Assembly: GCA_903899375.1 (NCBI GenBank)
Contig: CAIUIT010000013.1
Location: 1 to 38,036, forward strand
Origin: an uncultured Actinomycetes bacterium
GTDB taxonomy: Bacteria; Actinomycetota; Actinomycetes; Nanopelagicales; Nanopelagicaceae
Direction of reading: 5' to 3'
DNA: 38,036 nt
Program-made: the position numbers and the translations under genes
Notes under the pieces: generated by a model
Seen by the model: only the letters and a program-made list of their open reading frames with translations
The model's database searches: none
Told to the model about the DNA's origin: nothing
In this document: positions 9,588 through 19,375 of the stretch, piece after piece
How positions within the stretch are numbered: the first letter of the stretch is position 1
Layout of the letters: each line of letters starts with the position of its first letter

Positions 9588-11972
9588 ATGCGAGCCCGAT
9601 ACCTGTTAAAAAGTGCGGTTGCGGCTCTCTTTCTTGCAACCCTCTCTACGATCGCTCCAGCACAGGCCCTCTCACTCGAAAAAGTCCCCGCTCCTTGGGT
9701 CTATATCTATGGTTCACACGATTCAGTCACAAATCTAAGATTTGCATCCAGCGCAGCCACCCCCAATGGAAAACACCTCGGCTCACTCAGCACCTTCAAA
9801 GTGAATTATATAAATGTGCCCCTCGTTGACCAATATGCAGTTCAAGCAGCGATCGATATCTGGTCAGATAACTGGAGTTCATCGGTACCCATCAATGTCG
9901 TGGCTAACTTTGTTCAACAAGGAACTTCTGGAATTTTGGCTTCTGCTTCCCCGGTCAGCTTCTTTCACAACTTTGCCGGTGCACCTGATTCAACACTCTG
10001 GTATTCCTCGGCTATGGCGAACGCGATCGCAGGAAAAGATCTTGACCCAGCCAATCCTGAAATTTCTATCAATATCAATTCGACTATGTCTAACTCTTTT
10101 TATCTGGGTACGGATGGAAACTGCCCCAACAATCTCTATGATTTAGAATCCATCATCTTGCATGAAGTGGCCCACGGACTCGGATTTCTCTCTAATGATT
10201 CTTTCGATCCATTTTCGCAATATGGCAGCATCGATCAACCAACACCCTTTGATGCATTTACGCAAACACCAGATGGCAGTCGCCTGATGGATTTAGCCTC
10301 TCCCTCTGCCGCCCTTGGGTTGGCCTTCCAAAATGTCCTGGTCTGGTCGGGCAAGAACGGGTTCGCAGCAAATAATGACGTGAAGCCGATCTTATATACA
10401 CCCATTCCTTATCAAGCCGGTTCATCAGTGAGCCATCTTGATCAAACTACATTTCAAGGTTCGGGCGCGAATGCTCTAATGACCCCTGCCTGGCCCGCTG
10501 GCGCCGTCTTTCATACCCCCGGATCTGTGGTCTTGGGAATGCTCGCCGACATGCGTCTTAAACCTCCTCCTGGTATTCCCGTTGGAATTCCTGATGCCCC
10601 ACGAAATGTCGTTGCAATTGTTGGCGATAGATCGGCGATTGTCAGCTTCGACCCTCCGGATAATGCGCGAACGGCACAGGTTACCTCTTACTCCGTCAAG
10701 GTCGCTGAAACTGGAACTACGGTGCAAGCAAGTTCTAGTCCGGTGACAATCTCAGGACTTAAAAATGGTTCCCGCTACTCATTTTCAGTCACCGCTAGCA
10801 ATCAACTTGGCGTTTCCCCACCACAAGCAAGTAACGCGATCTTCCCGCAAGCTCCATGGAAATCCACGGTCTTAGATTCCAGCGCCGACGCGAAATTTCT
10901 TACTGCAACTACCTTTAAGGGTGCACCGACTGTTGTTTACACCGATGGCAAGAGTGGAGATCTTAAACTCGCGAGCTGGAATGGCAAGGCGTGGATTAAG
11001 AGCGTAGTCGATGGAAACTCTAATGTTGGAGGACGAACCACTGACAACGTCGCCGGCAATATATCCGTCTGCACCTCTGCGGCTGGCAAGAATCAGCGGC
11101 TCGACCTTGTTTACGCCGACCTTACAAATAAGCAATTGCGCTATGCCGGATACGATGGCAAAAAATGGAATTTTTCCGTAGTTGATGGCAATGGTGCCTC
11201 CATCATTAAGTATTCCAATCCCAATCGTGTGCGTACCGCCAGCGATGTCAGTGGAGCCAACGCCTGTGTTGATACTCCCGATGGCCTACAGATTTTCTAT
11301 CGTGATCAAAGTGAAGGCATAGTTTTAGCAGCCATACAAGTAGGAAAGACTGTTGGGAGTTGGGCTTATCAATTGGTCGATGGTGATTCCATTCTTAATG
11401 GTCACACCACTGGCGATGTTGGATTCCATCTTAAAGCGCTCAACGTTGGGCGCTCTATCTACTTGCTCTACGATTCGATCCTCCAAGTAAATCCCCAGAG
11501 GCAAGCGCTACAGGGTGAAGTCAGACTCGCCACACGCGCCACTGTCTACCCCGAGGATTGGCAGTACACCGCTCTAGATACCTACGGTGGCGAAGTGGCC
11601 GTTGCTGGCTATGACCTCGCGCTATCTCTCGTCGGAAAAGATGTAAGCGGGGTATGGATGGCCGCAAGTGGGACGTCAATTCCCAACCCAAATCAATTGC
11701 GATTTATGGATATTTCAACGAGCGGCCCCGTGATATCGGCAAGTACTGATATCTACGGAACTCCAACCGCACCGCTGAGTACCGACGGGCTGCACGCACT
11801 TTTCAATTGCCAAAATCGATTATGTGCCATCGACAATTCAAATCAGACGGTTTCACTTGTTACAACCTCTAGCCTCACAAATTCGCTGGGTGCAACGTGG
11901 ATTACCGTTAATAAGATTCGCTACGCACTCGTCGGAGTCGGCGGGAAGTTGCAGCTCTTTAAAGCAATCTAA
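9588..11972 (+). CDS. Predicted secreted zinc metallopeptidase-like protein with FN3 domain and C-terminal propeller-like region
   Basis: Internal ATG at 9588 gives signal peptide MRARYLLKSAVAALFLATLSTIAPAQA; HEVAHGLGFLS Zn-binding motif; FN3-like PDAPRNVVAIVGDRSAIVSFDPP...YSVKV...NGSRYSFSVTASNQLG; TAAGAT box 8 nt upstream. Track start at 9492 adds an implausible 32 aa overlapping the divergent gene. Confidence 0.75.
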   Translation: MRARYLLKSAVAALFLATLSTIAPAQALSLEKVPAPWVYIYGSHDSVTNLRFASSAATPNGKHLGSLSTFKVNYINVPLVDQYAVQAAIDIWSDNWSSSVPINVVANFVQQGTSGILASASPVSFFHNFAGAPDSTLWYSSAMANAIAGKDLDPANPEISININSTMSNSFYLGTDGNCPNNLYDLESIILHEVAHGLGFLSNDSFDPFSQYGSIDQPTPFDAFTQTPDGSRLMDLASPSAALGLAFQNVLVWSGKNGFAANNDVKPILYTPIPYQAGSSVSHLDQTTFQGSGANALMTPAWPAGAVFHTPGSVVLGMLADMRLKPPPGIPVGIPDAPRNVVAIVGDRSAIVSFDPPDNARTAQVTSYSVKVAETGTTVQASSSPVTISGLKNGSRYSFSVTASNQLGVSPPQASNAIFPQAPWKSTVLDSSADAKFLTATTFKGAPTVVYTDGKSGDLKLASWNGKAWIKSVVDGNSNVGGRTTDNVAGNISVCTSAAGKNQRLDLVYADLTNKQLRYAGYDGKKWNFSVVDGNGASIIKYSNPNRVRTASDVSGANACVDTPDGLQIFYRDQSEGIVLAAIQVGKTVGSWAYQLVDGDSILNGHTTGDVGFHLKALNVGRSIYLLYDSILQVNPQRQALQGEVRLATRATVYPEDWQYTALDTYGGEVAVAGYDLALSLVGKDVSGVWMAASGTSIPNPNQLRFMDISTSGPVISASTDIYGTPTAPLSTDGLHALFNCQNRLCAIDNSNQTVSLVTTSSLTNSLGATWITVNKIRYALVGVGGKLQLFKAI

Positions 11973-11973
11973 T

Positions 11974-12867
11974 TTATTTAGTGTGAATTATCGTAATAAA
12001 GTAGGTGCCAGAAAGTTGGGTTAATTCAACGACGCCGATAGCACTCTGATACTGCAATGAAATTGGCGCGCCCCCAATAAAATAGGCAGCCTTTATAGTT
12101 TTAGCTTTCAAGGCACTCTTGATGAGAACTGTGGTTTTTTGATTAACAGGAATTCCAGTCACTCCCTTAATCGCCTTTGATGTGATGTAACTCTGCCAAC
12201 TATAGGCGGCGCTTGTGGCGTTAAAAATCTGGGGAGAACTTGTAAAGGCTTTCGCGCTATTTTTAACGGTGCCAATCTTTCCTAGTGGCGTTAGCGAGAG
12301 CGAAAAGCCAGGAAGGCCCGATCTGTTAGAGGCGCCTTGAATGATGAAATTTGCACCTTTAAGAACAATCGATTCAGGAATGTCAATATCCACCAAATCC
12401 TTGGTGAATGTATTTTCCAAGAGGCCGGCACTGCTTACCTCCCAGACTGTAAGTCGATTTAGTCCCGGGGCTGGCGTGGCGCCTCCCGTCGAAATAGCGG
12501 AGGATCCAGCTACCCAGATAGTGCCAGAGGCATCGATATATCCGGCTGTAGCTACATCATCGCCTGATGTTCCAAGACGCAACTCCCAAAGTTTTATCCC
12601 TTGCGGATTGAGAGCTGCAATAAACCCATCACTCCCGCCGAGTGACAAGGATGAAACAAGCGGTGAAGTTGTCGTTTCAACAGTACCAATAAGAAAAATC
12701 CCAGTTGGAGCTGTCAACAGCTGCTGAACCTCATCTCCACCAGAGAAATTAGTTGCAACTGTGGGCGTAAGAGCCGTTGCAGCAATAGGAAGGGTATTTG
12801 TAGTTGCGCAAGCCGGCGCCGCAATCATAAATGCGAGCGCAGACCCGAGAAGGAGCGCTCTCTTCAC
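11974..12867 (-). CDS. Predicted secreted SBBP-like beta-propeller protein
   Basis: Signal peptide MKRALLLGSALAFMIAAPACA; SBBP-like repeat GGSDGFIAALNPQGIKLWELRLGTSGDDVATAGYIDASGTIWVAGSSA; 4-nt overlap with proC. Confidence 0.7.
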   Translation of the reverse strand: MKRALLLGSALAFMIAAPACATTNTLPIAATALTPTVATNFSGGDEVQQLLTAPTGIFLIGTVETTTSPLVSSLSLGGSDGFIAALNPQGIKLWELRLGTSGDDVATAGYIDASGTIWVAGSSAISTGGATPAPGLNRLTVWEVSSAGLLENTFTKDLVDIDIPESIVLKGANFIIQGASNRSGLPGFSLSLTPLGKIGTVKNSAKAFTSSPQIFNATSAAYSWQSYITSKAIKGVTGIPVNQKTTVLIKSALKAKTIKAAYFIGGAPISLQYQSAIGVVELTQLSGTYFITIIHTK

Positions 12868-13676
12868 GCCATCGCACGCGAGCGGGCAGCCGCTGCGTTC
12901 ATGGCCCGGGCAACTAGACCGTCGAGATCGCCCTCTTCGAAAACTTTTAACCCTTCGTAGGTCATTCCCTTGGGACTTGTCACATTTTCGCGCAAGGTCG
13001 CGGCACTTTTACCTGTTTCGTCCAACATCTTTGCTGCACCCAGGATTGTCTGAGTAACCAAGGTAGTAGCAGTTGTGGAATCTATTCCCATTTCAATAGC
13101 ACCAGCAATCATCGCTTCGACAAAGGCAAAGAAGTAAGCGGGCCCTGATCCACTTGTTGCAGCAGCGGCATCTTGTAAGGTCTCTTCAACCTCAATGCTC
13201 TTTCCAGCGGCAGCTAAGAAATCATTTACGAAACTTCTCTGATCGGGTTGAACCATTTTATTGAAAGAGACAATGGCCATCCCCACGCCTAAGAGCGTCG
13301 GAGTATTGGGCATAACCCGAGCAACGGCGGGCTGTCCTAGCCCCGCTTCCAGCGTTGCAATCTTCTTTCCAGCTAAGAACGAGATGACGAGTGCACCTGC
13401 CTTAAGAGTTGGAGCAACGCTCTGCATAATGCTCTCTAAATCCTGGGGCTTAACAATAATCATCAGTACATCGCTAGTGGCAGCCATCTCTTGGATAGAA
13501 GCTGCAGTGATTCCATAGCGCTCTGCTATCTGAACGCTCCGCTCTTCCCGTCGTACTGCAAATTTGATGCGGCCAGCATCAGAACCAGCCTTCAACAGGG
13601 CGACTAGCAGCGCCTCGCCCATGTTGCCCACGCCGATAAGGCCTATCTGGGCGCTCTTAATATCTATCTGGTTCAC
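12864..13676 (-). CDS. proC: Pyrroline-5-carboxylate reductase
   Basis: IGLIGVGNMGEALL Rossmann motif, RVMPNTPTLLGVGM, TSGSGPAYFFAFVEAM. GTG at 13676 preferred over track start TTG at 13694 because TAGGCT lies 7 nt upstream. Confidence 0.9.
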   Translation of the reverse strand: MNQIDIKSAQIGLIGVGNMGEALLVALLKAGSDAGRIKFAVRREERSVQIAERYGITAASIQEMAATSDVLMIIVKPQDLESIMQSVAPTLKAGALVISFLAGKKIATLEAGLGQPAVARVMPNTPTLLGVGMAIVSFNKMVQPDQRSFVNDFLAAAGKSIEVEETLQDAAAATSGSGPAYFFAFVEAMIAGAIEMGIDSTTATTLVTQTILGAAKMLDETGKSAATLRENVTSPKGMTYEGLKVFEEGDLDGLVARAMNAAAARSRAMA

Positions 13677-13689
13677 AGGAGTTAGCCTA
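13676..13689 (-). promoter_or_regulatory. Candidate leaderless -10 box TAGGCT-N7-GTG for proC
   Basis: AGCCTA on + strand at 13684-13689; GTG ends at 13676. Confidence 0.45.
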
Positions 13690-13745
13690 GCCAATGGTGC
13701 TACCTAGAGGGCGCTGGTGGGTCTGCTCTTGTCTCCCCGCACTAG

Positions 13746-13760
13746 TAGGCTCTCGCACTA
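13746..13760 (+). promoter_or_regulatory. Candidate leaderless -10 box TAGGCT-N8-ATG for Cys-rich protein
   Basis: TAGGCT at 13746-13751, ATG at 13760. Confidence 0.45.
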
Positions 13761-14578
13761 TGCCAGAAGTTAAAGATGGATTTGCGCGTGATTTCGTGGA
13801 ATTTGCCGACCCCGCAAAACCAGAGGAGCTCTTCCGTTGCGACCTCACCTGGCTTACCTCCTATTGGCAGTGCATTTATGGATCTGGTTGCTGTGGAATT
13901 GATGCAGATAAGCCTGATGCTGGATGTTGTTCTGACGGTGCCTACTATTCCGACGACGAAGATGAAGCGCGCACTCTAAGGGTTGCAGAACGCTTGACTC
14001 CCGAGATGTGGCAATACTTTGATGAGGCCCAACCTAAGAAATCCAAGGGTAAGTTACGAATTTCAGAAGTTGGGCTCGATGGAGATCGCAAGACCCGCAA
14101 GGTAGAAGATTCCTGCATATTCCTCAATCGCAAAGGTTACGAGACGCCCGGTTTCACGGGAAGTTTTGGCTGCGTCCTACATCATCTCGCACAAAAAGAA
14201 GAGATACATTTTGTTGAGACTAAGCCCGATGTCTGTTGGCAGCTGCCCATTCGTCGCTCCTTTGAGACGCGTGAATTTGGCGAACATGAGATTTCGGTAA
14301 CGGTGATCGGAGAATACGAACGGCTGGCCTGGGGTGATGGGGGCGCAGAATTCGCTTGGTACTGCACCGCAAATACTGAAGCGCACGTGGGCCGCGAACC
14401 AGTTTATATTTCTAACAACAACGAGTTGATTGCCCTCATGGGAGCAGCAGGTTATGCCGAACTCAAAAAACATTGTGATGCCCGGATTCAAGCGATAGCC
14501 GCATTAGCTAAAGAAAATAAGAAGCGCGAACTACCGCTCTTCATCATCCATCCCGCCACGATCGGTGCACAGAAGTAA
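13760..14578 (+). CDS. Cys-rich conserved protein of unknown function (possible metal/Fe-S binder)
   Basis: CDLTWLTSYWQCIYGSGCCGIDADKPDAGCC, then DSCIFLN, GSFGCVLHH, DVCWQLP; ATG 13760 has TAGGCT 8 nt upstream. The track also allows ATG 13694. Confidence 0.6.
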   Translation: MPEVKDGFARDFVEFADPAKPEELFRCDLTWLTSYWQCIYGSGCCGIDADKPDAGCCSDGAYYSDDEDEARTLRVAERLTPEMWQYFDEAQPKKSKGKLRISEVGLDGDRKTRKVEDSCIFLNRKGYETPGFTGSFGCVLHHLAQKEEIHFVETKPDVCWQLPIRRSFETREFGEHEISVTVIGEYERLAWGDGGAEFAWYCTANTEAHVGREPVYISNNNELIALMGAAGYAELKKHCDARIQAIAALAKENKKRELPLFIIHPATIGAQK

Positions 14579-14584
14579 TCGATC

Positions 14585-15958
14585 ATGGCTAAAGCCCCAG
14601 CTAAAGATCCCTTCCGCTGTAGCGAATGCGGCTGGACATCGACCAAGTGGGTTGGACGGTGCGGAGAATGCCAAGCGTGGGGAAGCGTCGAAGAGATCGG
14701 CGCCCCCAAGCGACTCTCATTGGTAGCAGGTTCAGTTTCACAAGCAGCAGTCCCCATCGGAGAAGTAAGCATCGAAAGCGCTCGATCGCGCACTAGCGGG
14801 GTGAGCGAACTCGATCGCGTCCTAGGTGGAGGTTTAGTCCCTGGAGCGGCGATATTGCTTACCGGCGAACCTGGGGTCGGAAAATCAACGCTACTTCTCT
14901 CTGTTGCCGCAGAATCTGCCCGAGCCCAAATGCGCGCCTTATATGTAAGCGGCGAAGAATCAGCTTCACAGATCCGCGTTCGAGCAGATCGGCTTAAGGC
15001 AATTGACCCAGCACTCTGGTTAGCTGCCGAAAATGATCTTGGTGCGATCATCGCTCATCTCGATGCAGTACAACCCGAGTTACTTATTATTGATTCAGTT
15101 CAGACGATATCTAGTAGCACCGTCGAAGGAGCTCCCGGCGGCGTAACTCAAGTGCGCGAAATTGCCGCAGCCCTTATTCGTATTACTAAAGAGCGCAATA
15201 TCACATTGGTATTAGTCGGCCACGTAACGAAAGATGGATCGATTGCGGGTCCTCGTATACTCGAACATCTCGTTGACGTCGTTTTGAATTTTGAAGGTGA
15301 GCGTCATTCACGTTTGCGATTGATTCGTGCTACTAAGAATCGTTTCGGTGCCGCCGATGAAGTTGGCTGCTTTGATATGTCGGATATCGGAATTGTCGGA
15401 GTAACAGATCCGACAGGGCTCTTCACAAGTCGCCATTCCGAACCAGTGCCAGGTACATGCGTAACCGTTGCTCTTGAAGGCCGGCGCCCGCTCCTTGCAG
15501 AGATTCAATCTCTTGTAGGTGTCCCTGTTGCAGAAGGTCGCGACTTTGGAAATGCGCGCCGTGTTACATCCGGACTCGACAATCCGCGCACTGCAATGAC
15601 TTTAGCGGTACTCGAGCTACGTGCCGGAATCCGATTATCCGGTCGCGATGTATATGTTGCGACCGTTGGGGGGATGAAAATCACCGAACCCGCCGCTGAC
15701 CTTGCTGTAGCTCTCTCTGTGGCGTCGGCCGCTAAGGGCTTGGCCCTCCCCGCCGACCTCGTTGCAGTGGGCGAAGTCGGCTTAGCCGGAGAGATTCGTA
15801 AAGTAACCGGAGTACAACAACGTATCGCTGAGGCTGCCCGCCTCGGCTTTAAACGTGCAATGGTTCCCGCCGGTTCTGATCTAAAGATTCCCGGCATAGA
15901 AATCTTAGAAGTTTCTCGGATCGAACAGGCGATCGCCAAGGTGAAGATCAGCGAGTGA
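14585..15958 (+). CDS. radA: DNA repair protein RadA/Sms
   Basis: Zn finger CSECGWTSTKWVGRCGECQAWG, Walker A GEPGVGKSTLL, KNRFG motif, C-terminal Lon-like domain. Confidence 0.97.
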   Translation: MAKAPAKDPFRCSECGWTSTKWVGRCGECQAWGSVEEIGAPKRLSLVAGSVSQAAVPIGEVSIESARSRTSGVSELDRVLGGGLVPGAAILLTGEPGVGKSTLLLSVAAESARAQMRALYVSGEESASQIRVRADRLKAIDPALWLAAENDLGAIIAHLDAVQPELLIIDSVQTISSSTVEGAPGGVTQVREIAAALIRITKERNITLVLVGHVTKDGSIAGPRILEHLVDVVLNFEGERHSRLRLIRATKNRFGAADEVGCFDMSDIGIVGVTDPTGLFTSRHSEPVPGTCVTVALEGRRPLLAEIQSLVGVPVAEGRDFGNARRVTSGLDNPRTAMTLAVLELRAGIRLSGRDVYVATVGGMKITEPAADLAVALSVASAAKGLALPADLVAVGEVGLAGEIRKVTGVQQRIAEAARLGFKRAMVPAGSDLKIPGIEILEVSRIEQAIAKVKISE

Positions 15959-16794
15959 TGCAGCAAGTCGTTCTAGATTGGTTTGATCAGAACAAGCGTG
16001 ACCTTCCCTGGCGCAACACAACGCCTTGGGGTGTAATGGTCAGTGAATTCATGTTGCAGCAGACTCCGGTTATTCGAGTTCTTCCAATTTGGAACCAGTG
16101 GCTAACTAAGTGGCCCACTGCACTGGATCTCTCTCTCGCAAAAAAATCAGAAGTGATCACCGCGTGGGGTCGCCTTGGTTATCCTCGTCGAGCGCTACGT
16201 TTATATGAGTCTGCTGGAATCATCGCTCGCGATTTCGATAATCAAGTCCCACGTGCAATCGAGGATTTGCGGGCGCTACCTGGTGTGGGTGAATACACCG
16301 CAGCGGCGATCGCAGCCTTTGCCTTCCGTGAGCCAGCACTTGTCCTCGATGTGAATATCCGCCGCCTCTTTGCTCGGGTCATCGACGGAGTCGAACACCC
16401 CACCTCCTCCCCCTCGCAGATAGAGCGCAAACTGCGATATGACTTGATCCCAGATGATGGCGCCACGTGGGCGGCGGCAACTATGGAATTTGGAGCGCTG
16501 ATCTGCACTTCCAAGAGTCCTCTCTGTACGCAATGTCCGTTAAAACGAGAGTGCGCATGGCGGAATGCTGGTTATCCACCAACCGAACAGATACGAAAAT
16601 CCCAAGGGTGGGTGGGCACCGATCGCCAATGCCGCGGCACTATCGTGCAGGCGCTGCGAGAGAATGAAAAACTATCCCAAACTGCACTCAAAAAATTGTG
16701 GCATGACGGCTCTCAAATAGAGAAGGCCCTTAAAACACTTATTGCCGATGGCCTCATAGAGACCACCGGCAAAAGTTTTCAACTAGCAAATTAA
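15958..16794 (+). CDS. mutY: A/G-specific adenine glycosylase, short form
   Basis: EFMLQQTPVIRV, HhH LPGVGEYTAAAIAAF, LDVNIRRLFAR, 4Fe-4S C-x6-C-x2-C-x5-C (CTSKSPLCTQCPLKREC). TGATG overlap with radA. Confidence 0.93.
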   Translation: MQQVVLDWFDQNKRDLPWRNTTPWGVMVSEFMLQQTPVIRVLPIWNQWLTKWPTALDLSLAKKSEVITAWGRLGYPRRALRLYESAGIIARDFDNQVPRAIEDLRALPGVGEYTAAAIAAFAFREPALVLDVNIRRLFARVIDGVEHPTSSPSQIERKLRYDLIPDDGATWAAATMEFGALICTSKSPLCTQCPLKRECAWRNAGYPPTEQIRKSQGWVGTDRQCRGTIVQALRENEKLSQTALKKLWHDGSQIEKALKTLIADGLIETTGKSFQLAN

Positions 16795-19292
16795 TTAGAG
16801 CTGGTCGCCGCCAAATCACCAGGGGTATCTGGCATGGTCGACTTAATAACACCCGTAAAGGTGAATGACTCTTTGTCATCAGTCGTAACCACATCAACCA
16901 AAGTGATCTCTCCTGGCTTAACATCTCCAAAGAGAATCTTCTCGGAAAGTACATCTTCGATCTCGCGCTGAATAGTGCGGCGCAACGGACGTGCTCCAAG
17001 TACTGGGTCATATCCACGTTTAGCCAAGAGTGCCTTGGCTGCCGAGGTGAGTTCGATCCCCATATCCTTTGCGCGCAAGCGCTCATCGAGATTGGCGATC
17101 ATCAGGTCAACGATCTGAACGATCTCATCCTCAGACAATTGATGGAAGACGACAATATCGTCAATACGGTTTAGGAACTCGGGACGGAAGTGAGTCTTAA
17201 GTTCATCGCTTACCTTCTGCTTCATACGCTCGTAATTTCCGAGAACATCATCAGAGTTATGGAAACCAAGTCCCATTGTCTTTGAGATATCGCGAGTACC
17301 AAGGTTGGTGGTCATGATGATTACGGTGTTTTTGAAATCCACGACACGACCTTGAGAGTCAGTGAGGCGACCATCTTCTAGAACTTGAAGAAGCGCATTG
17401 AAGATATCTGGGTGCGCCTTTTCGATCTCATCGAAGAGAACGACTGAGAATGGCTTGCGGCGTACCTTTTCGGTGAGCTGTCCACCTTCGTCGTAACCAA
17501 CATAACCAGGGGGCGCACCAAAGAGGCGAGATGCTGTGTGCTTCTCGGAGTACTCAGACATATCGAGTTGAATTAATGCATCTTGATCACCAAAGAGGAA
17601 GGCAGCCAAGGTGCGAGATAGTTCAGTCTTTCCAACGCCAGAAGGACCAGCGAAGATAAAGGAGCCACCAGGGCGCTTTGGATCTTTGAGGCCAGCGCGG
17701 GTGCGTCGAATGGCTTGTGATAGCGCACGAATAGCTTGGTCTTGTCCGATAACGCGACGGTGCAATTCATCTTCCATGCGAAGCAGGCGGGCGGTCTCTT
17801 CCTCGGTCAATTTAAAGACAGGAATACCGGTGGAGTGCGAGAGAACTTCTGCGATTAACTCTTCATCGACTACTGCGACGACATCGAGATCTCCGGCTTT
17901 CCAGGTCTTCTCACGTTCTACCTTCTCAGCGATAAGAACTTTCTCTTGATCACGGAACGAGGCAGCCTTTTCGAAATCTTGTGCGTCGATCGACGACTCT
18001 TTTTCTTTGCGAGCGCGAGCGATCTTCTCGTCAAATTCGCGGAGCTCAGGTGGAGCGGTCATGCGACGAATACGAAGTCTGGAACCAGCTTCATCAATAA
18101 GATCGATAGCTTTATCTGGCAAAAAGCGATCTGAGATATAGCGATCAGCAAGGGTCGCAGCAGCCACAATTGCAGAGTCAGAGATCGAAACCTTGTGATG
18201 TGTCTCGTAACGATCGCGTAGACCTTTAAGAATTTCAATGGTGTGGGTCAACGTTGGTTCGGCTACTTGAATAGGCTGGAAGCGGCGTTCGAGCGCAGCA
18301 TCCTTCTCTAGGTGCTTGCGATACTCATCAAGTGTGGTTGCACCAATCGTCTGCAGCTCTCCACGGGCGAGCATTGGCTTCAAAATGCTTGCAGCATCTA
18401 TTGCGCCTTCAGCAGCACCGGCACCCACGAGGGTGTGGATCTCGTCAATGAAGAGCACGATATCTCCACGTGTGCGAATCTCTTTGAGAACCTTCTTGAG
18501 GCGCTCTTCAAAATCTCCACGGTAGCGACTACCGGCAACAAGAGCACCGAGGTCGAGTGAATAAAGTTGCTTATCGCGCAAGGTCTCTGGGATATCTCCC
18601 TTAACAATTGCCTGAGCTAAACCTTCGACGATGGCAGTTTTGCCGACGCCGGGTTCACCAATGAGTACTGGGTTGTTCTTAGTACGACGTGAGAGAACCT
18701 GCATAACGCGTTCGATCTCTTTTTCGCGGCCAATGACCGGATCTAACTTTCCTTCGCGCGCAGCTTGTGTGAGGTTACGGCCGAATTGATCGAGTACCAA
18801 AGATGTGGTTGGTGTGCCTTCGGCGGGACCGCCTTGAGCAACCGCTTCCTTACCTTGATATCCAGAGAGCAGTTGAATTACCTGCTGGCGAACACGATTG
18901 AGATCAGCGCCGAGCTTTACAAGAACCTGCGCAGCAACACCTTCTCCTTCACGAATCAAACCAAGAAGAATATGTTCGGTGCCGATGTAGTTATGCCCGA
19001 GTTGCAGAGCTTCACGCAACGAAAGTTCGAGAACTTTCTTGGCGCGTGGAGTAAATGGAATATGGCCAGATGGGGCTTGTTGACCTTGGCCGATAATCTC
19101 TTCGACCTGGGAGCGCACGGCTTCTAAAGAGATACCGAGAGCCTCAAGGCCCTTTGCGGCGACGCCCTCACCCTCGTGGATAAGACCCAAGAGGATGTGC
19201 TCGGTGCCGATGTAGTTGTGGTTGAGCATACGAGCCTCTTCTTGCGCGAGTACAACTACGCGACGGGCTCTATCTGTAAAGCGCTCAAACAT
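16791..19292 (-). CDS. clpC: ATP-dependent Clp protease ATP-binding subunit ClpC
   Basis: Two Clp_N repeats, [16 protein letters not shown] and [15 protein letters not shown] Walker A motifs, UVR-like linker, 833 aa. Confidence 0.97.
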   Translation of the reverse strand: MFERFTDRARRVVVLAQEEARMLNHNYIGTEHILLGLIHEGEGVAAKGLEALGISLEAVRSQVEEIIGQGQQAPSGHIPFTPRAKKVLELSLREALQLGHNYIGTEHILLGLIREGEGVAAQVLVKLGADLNRVRQQVIQLLSGYQGKEAVAQGGPAEGTPTTSLVLDQFGRNLTQAAREGKLDPVIGREKEIERVMQVLSRRTKNNPVLIGEPGVGKTAIVEGLAQAIVKGDIPETLRDKQLYSLDLGALVAGSRYRGDFEERLKKVLKEIRTRGDIVLFIDEIHTLVGAGAAEGAIDAASILKPMLARGELQTIGATTLDEYRKHLEKDAALERRFQPIQVAEPTLTHTIEILKGLRDRYETHHKVSISDSAIVAAATLADRYISDRFLPDKAIDLIDEAGSRLRIRRMTAPPELREFDEKIARARKEKESSIDAQDFEKAASFRDQEKVLIAEKVEREKTWKAGDLDVVAVVDEELIAEVLSHSTGIPVFKLTEEETARLLRMEDELHRRVIGQDQAIRALSQAIRRTRAGLKDPKRPGGSFIFAGPSGVGKTELSRTLAAFLFGDQDALIQLDMSEYSEKHTASRLFGAPPGYVGYDEGGQLTEKVRRKPFSVVLFDEIEKAHPDIFNALLQVLEDGRLTDSQGRVVDFKNTVIIMTTNLGTRDISKTMGLGFHNSDDVLGNYERMKQKVSDELKTHFRPEFLNRIDDIVVFHQLSEDEIVQIVDLMIANLDERLRAKDMGIELTSAAKALLAKRGYDPVLGARPLRRTIQREIEDVLSEKILFGDVKPGEITLVDVVTTDDKESFTFTGVIKSTMPDTPGDLAATSSN

Positions 19293-19324
19293 GGGGGCAC
19301 CTTCTTTCTTAATTACCTTGGATT

Positions 19325-19330
19325 AGCCTA
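19325..19330 (-). promoter_or_regulatory. Candidate -10 box TAGGCT for clpC with a short leader
   Basis: TAGGCT on - strand about 32 nt before ATG; purine-rich AGAAAGAAGG SD-like segment between. Confidence 0.45.
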
Positions 19331-19375
19331 CCTGTAACGCCAATGTGCGCAGATTTATGCCCTGGGGCGGTGATT

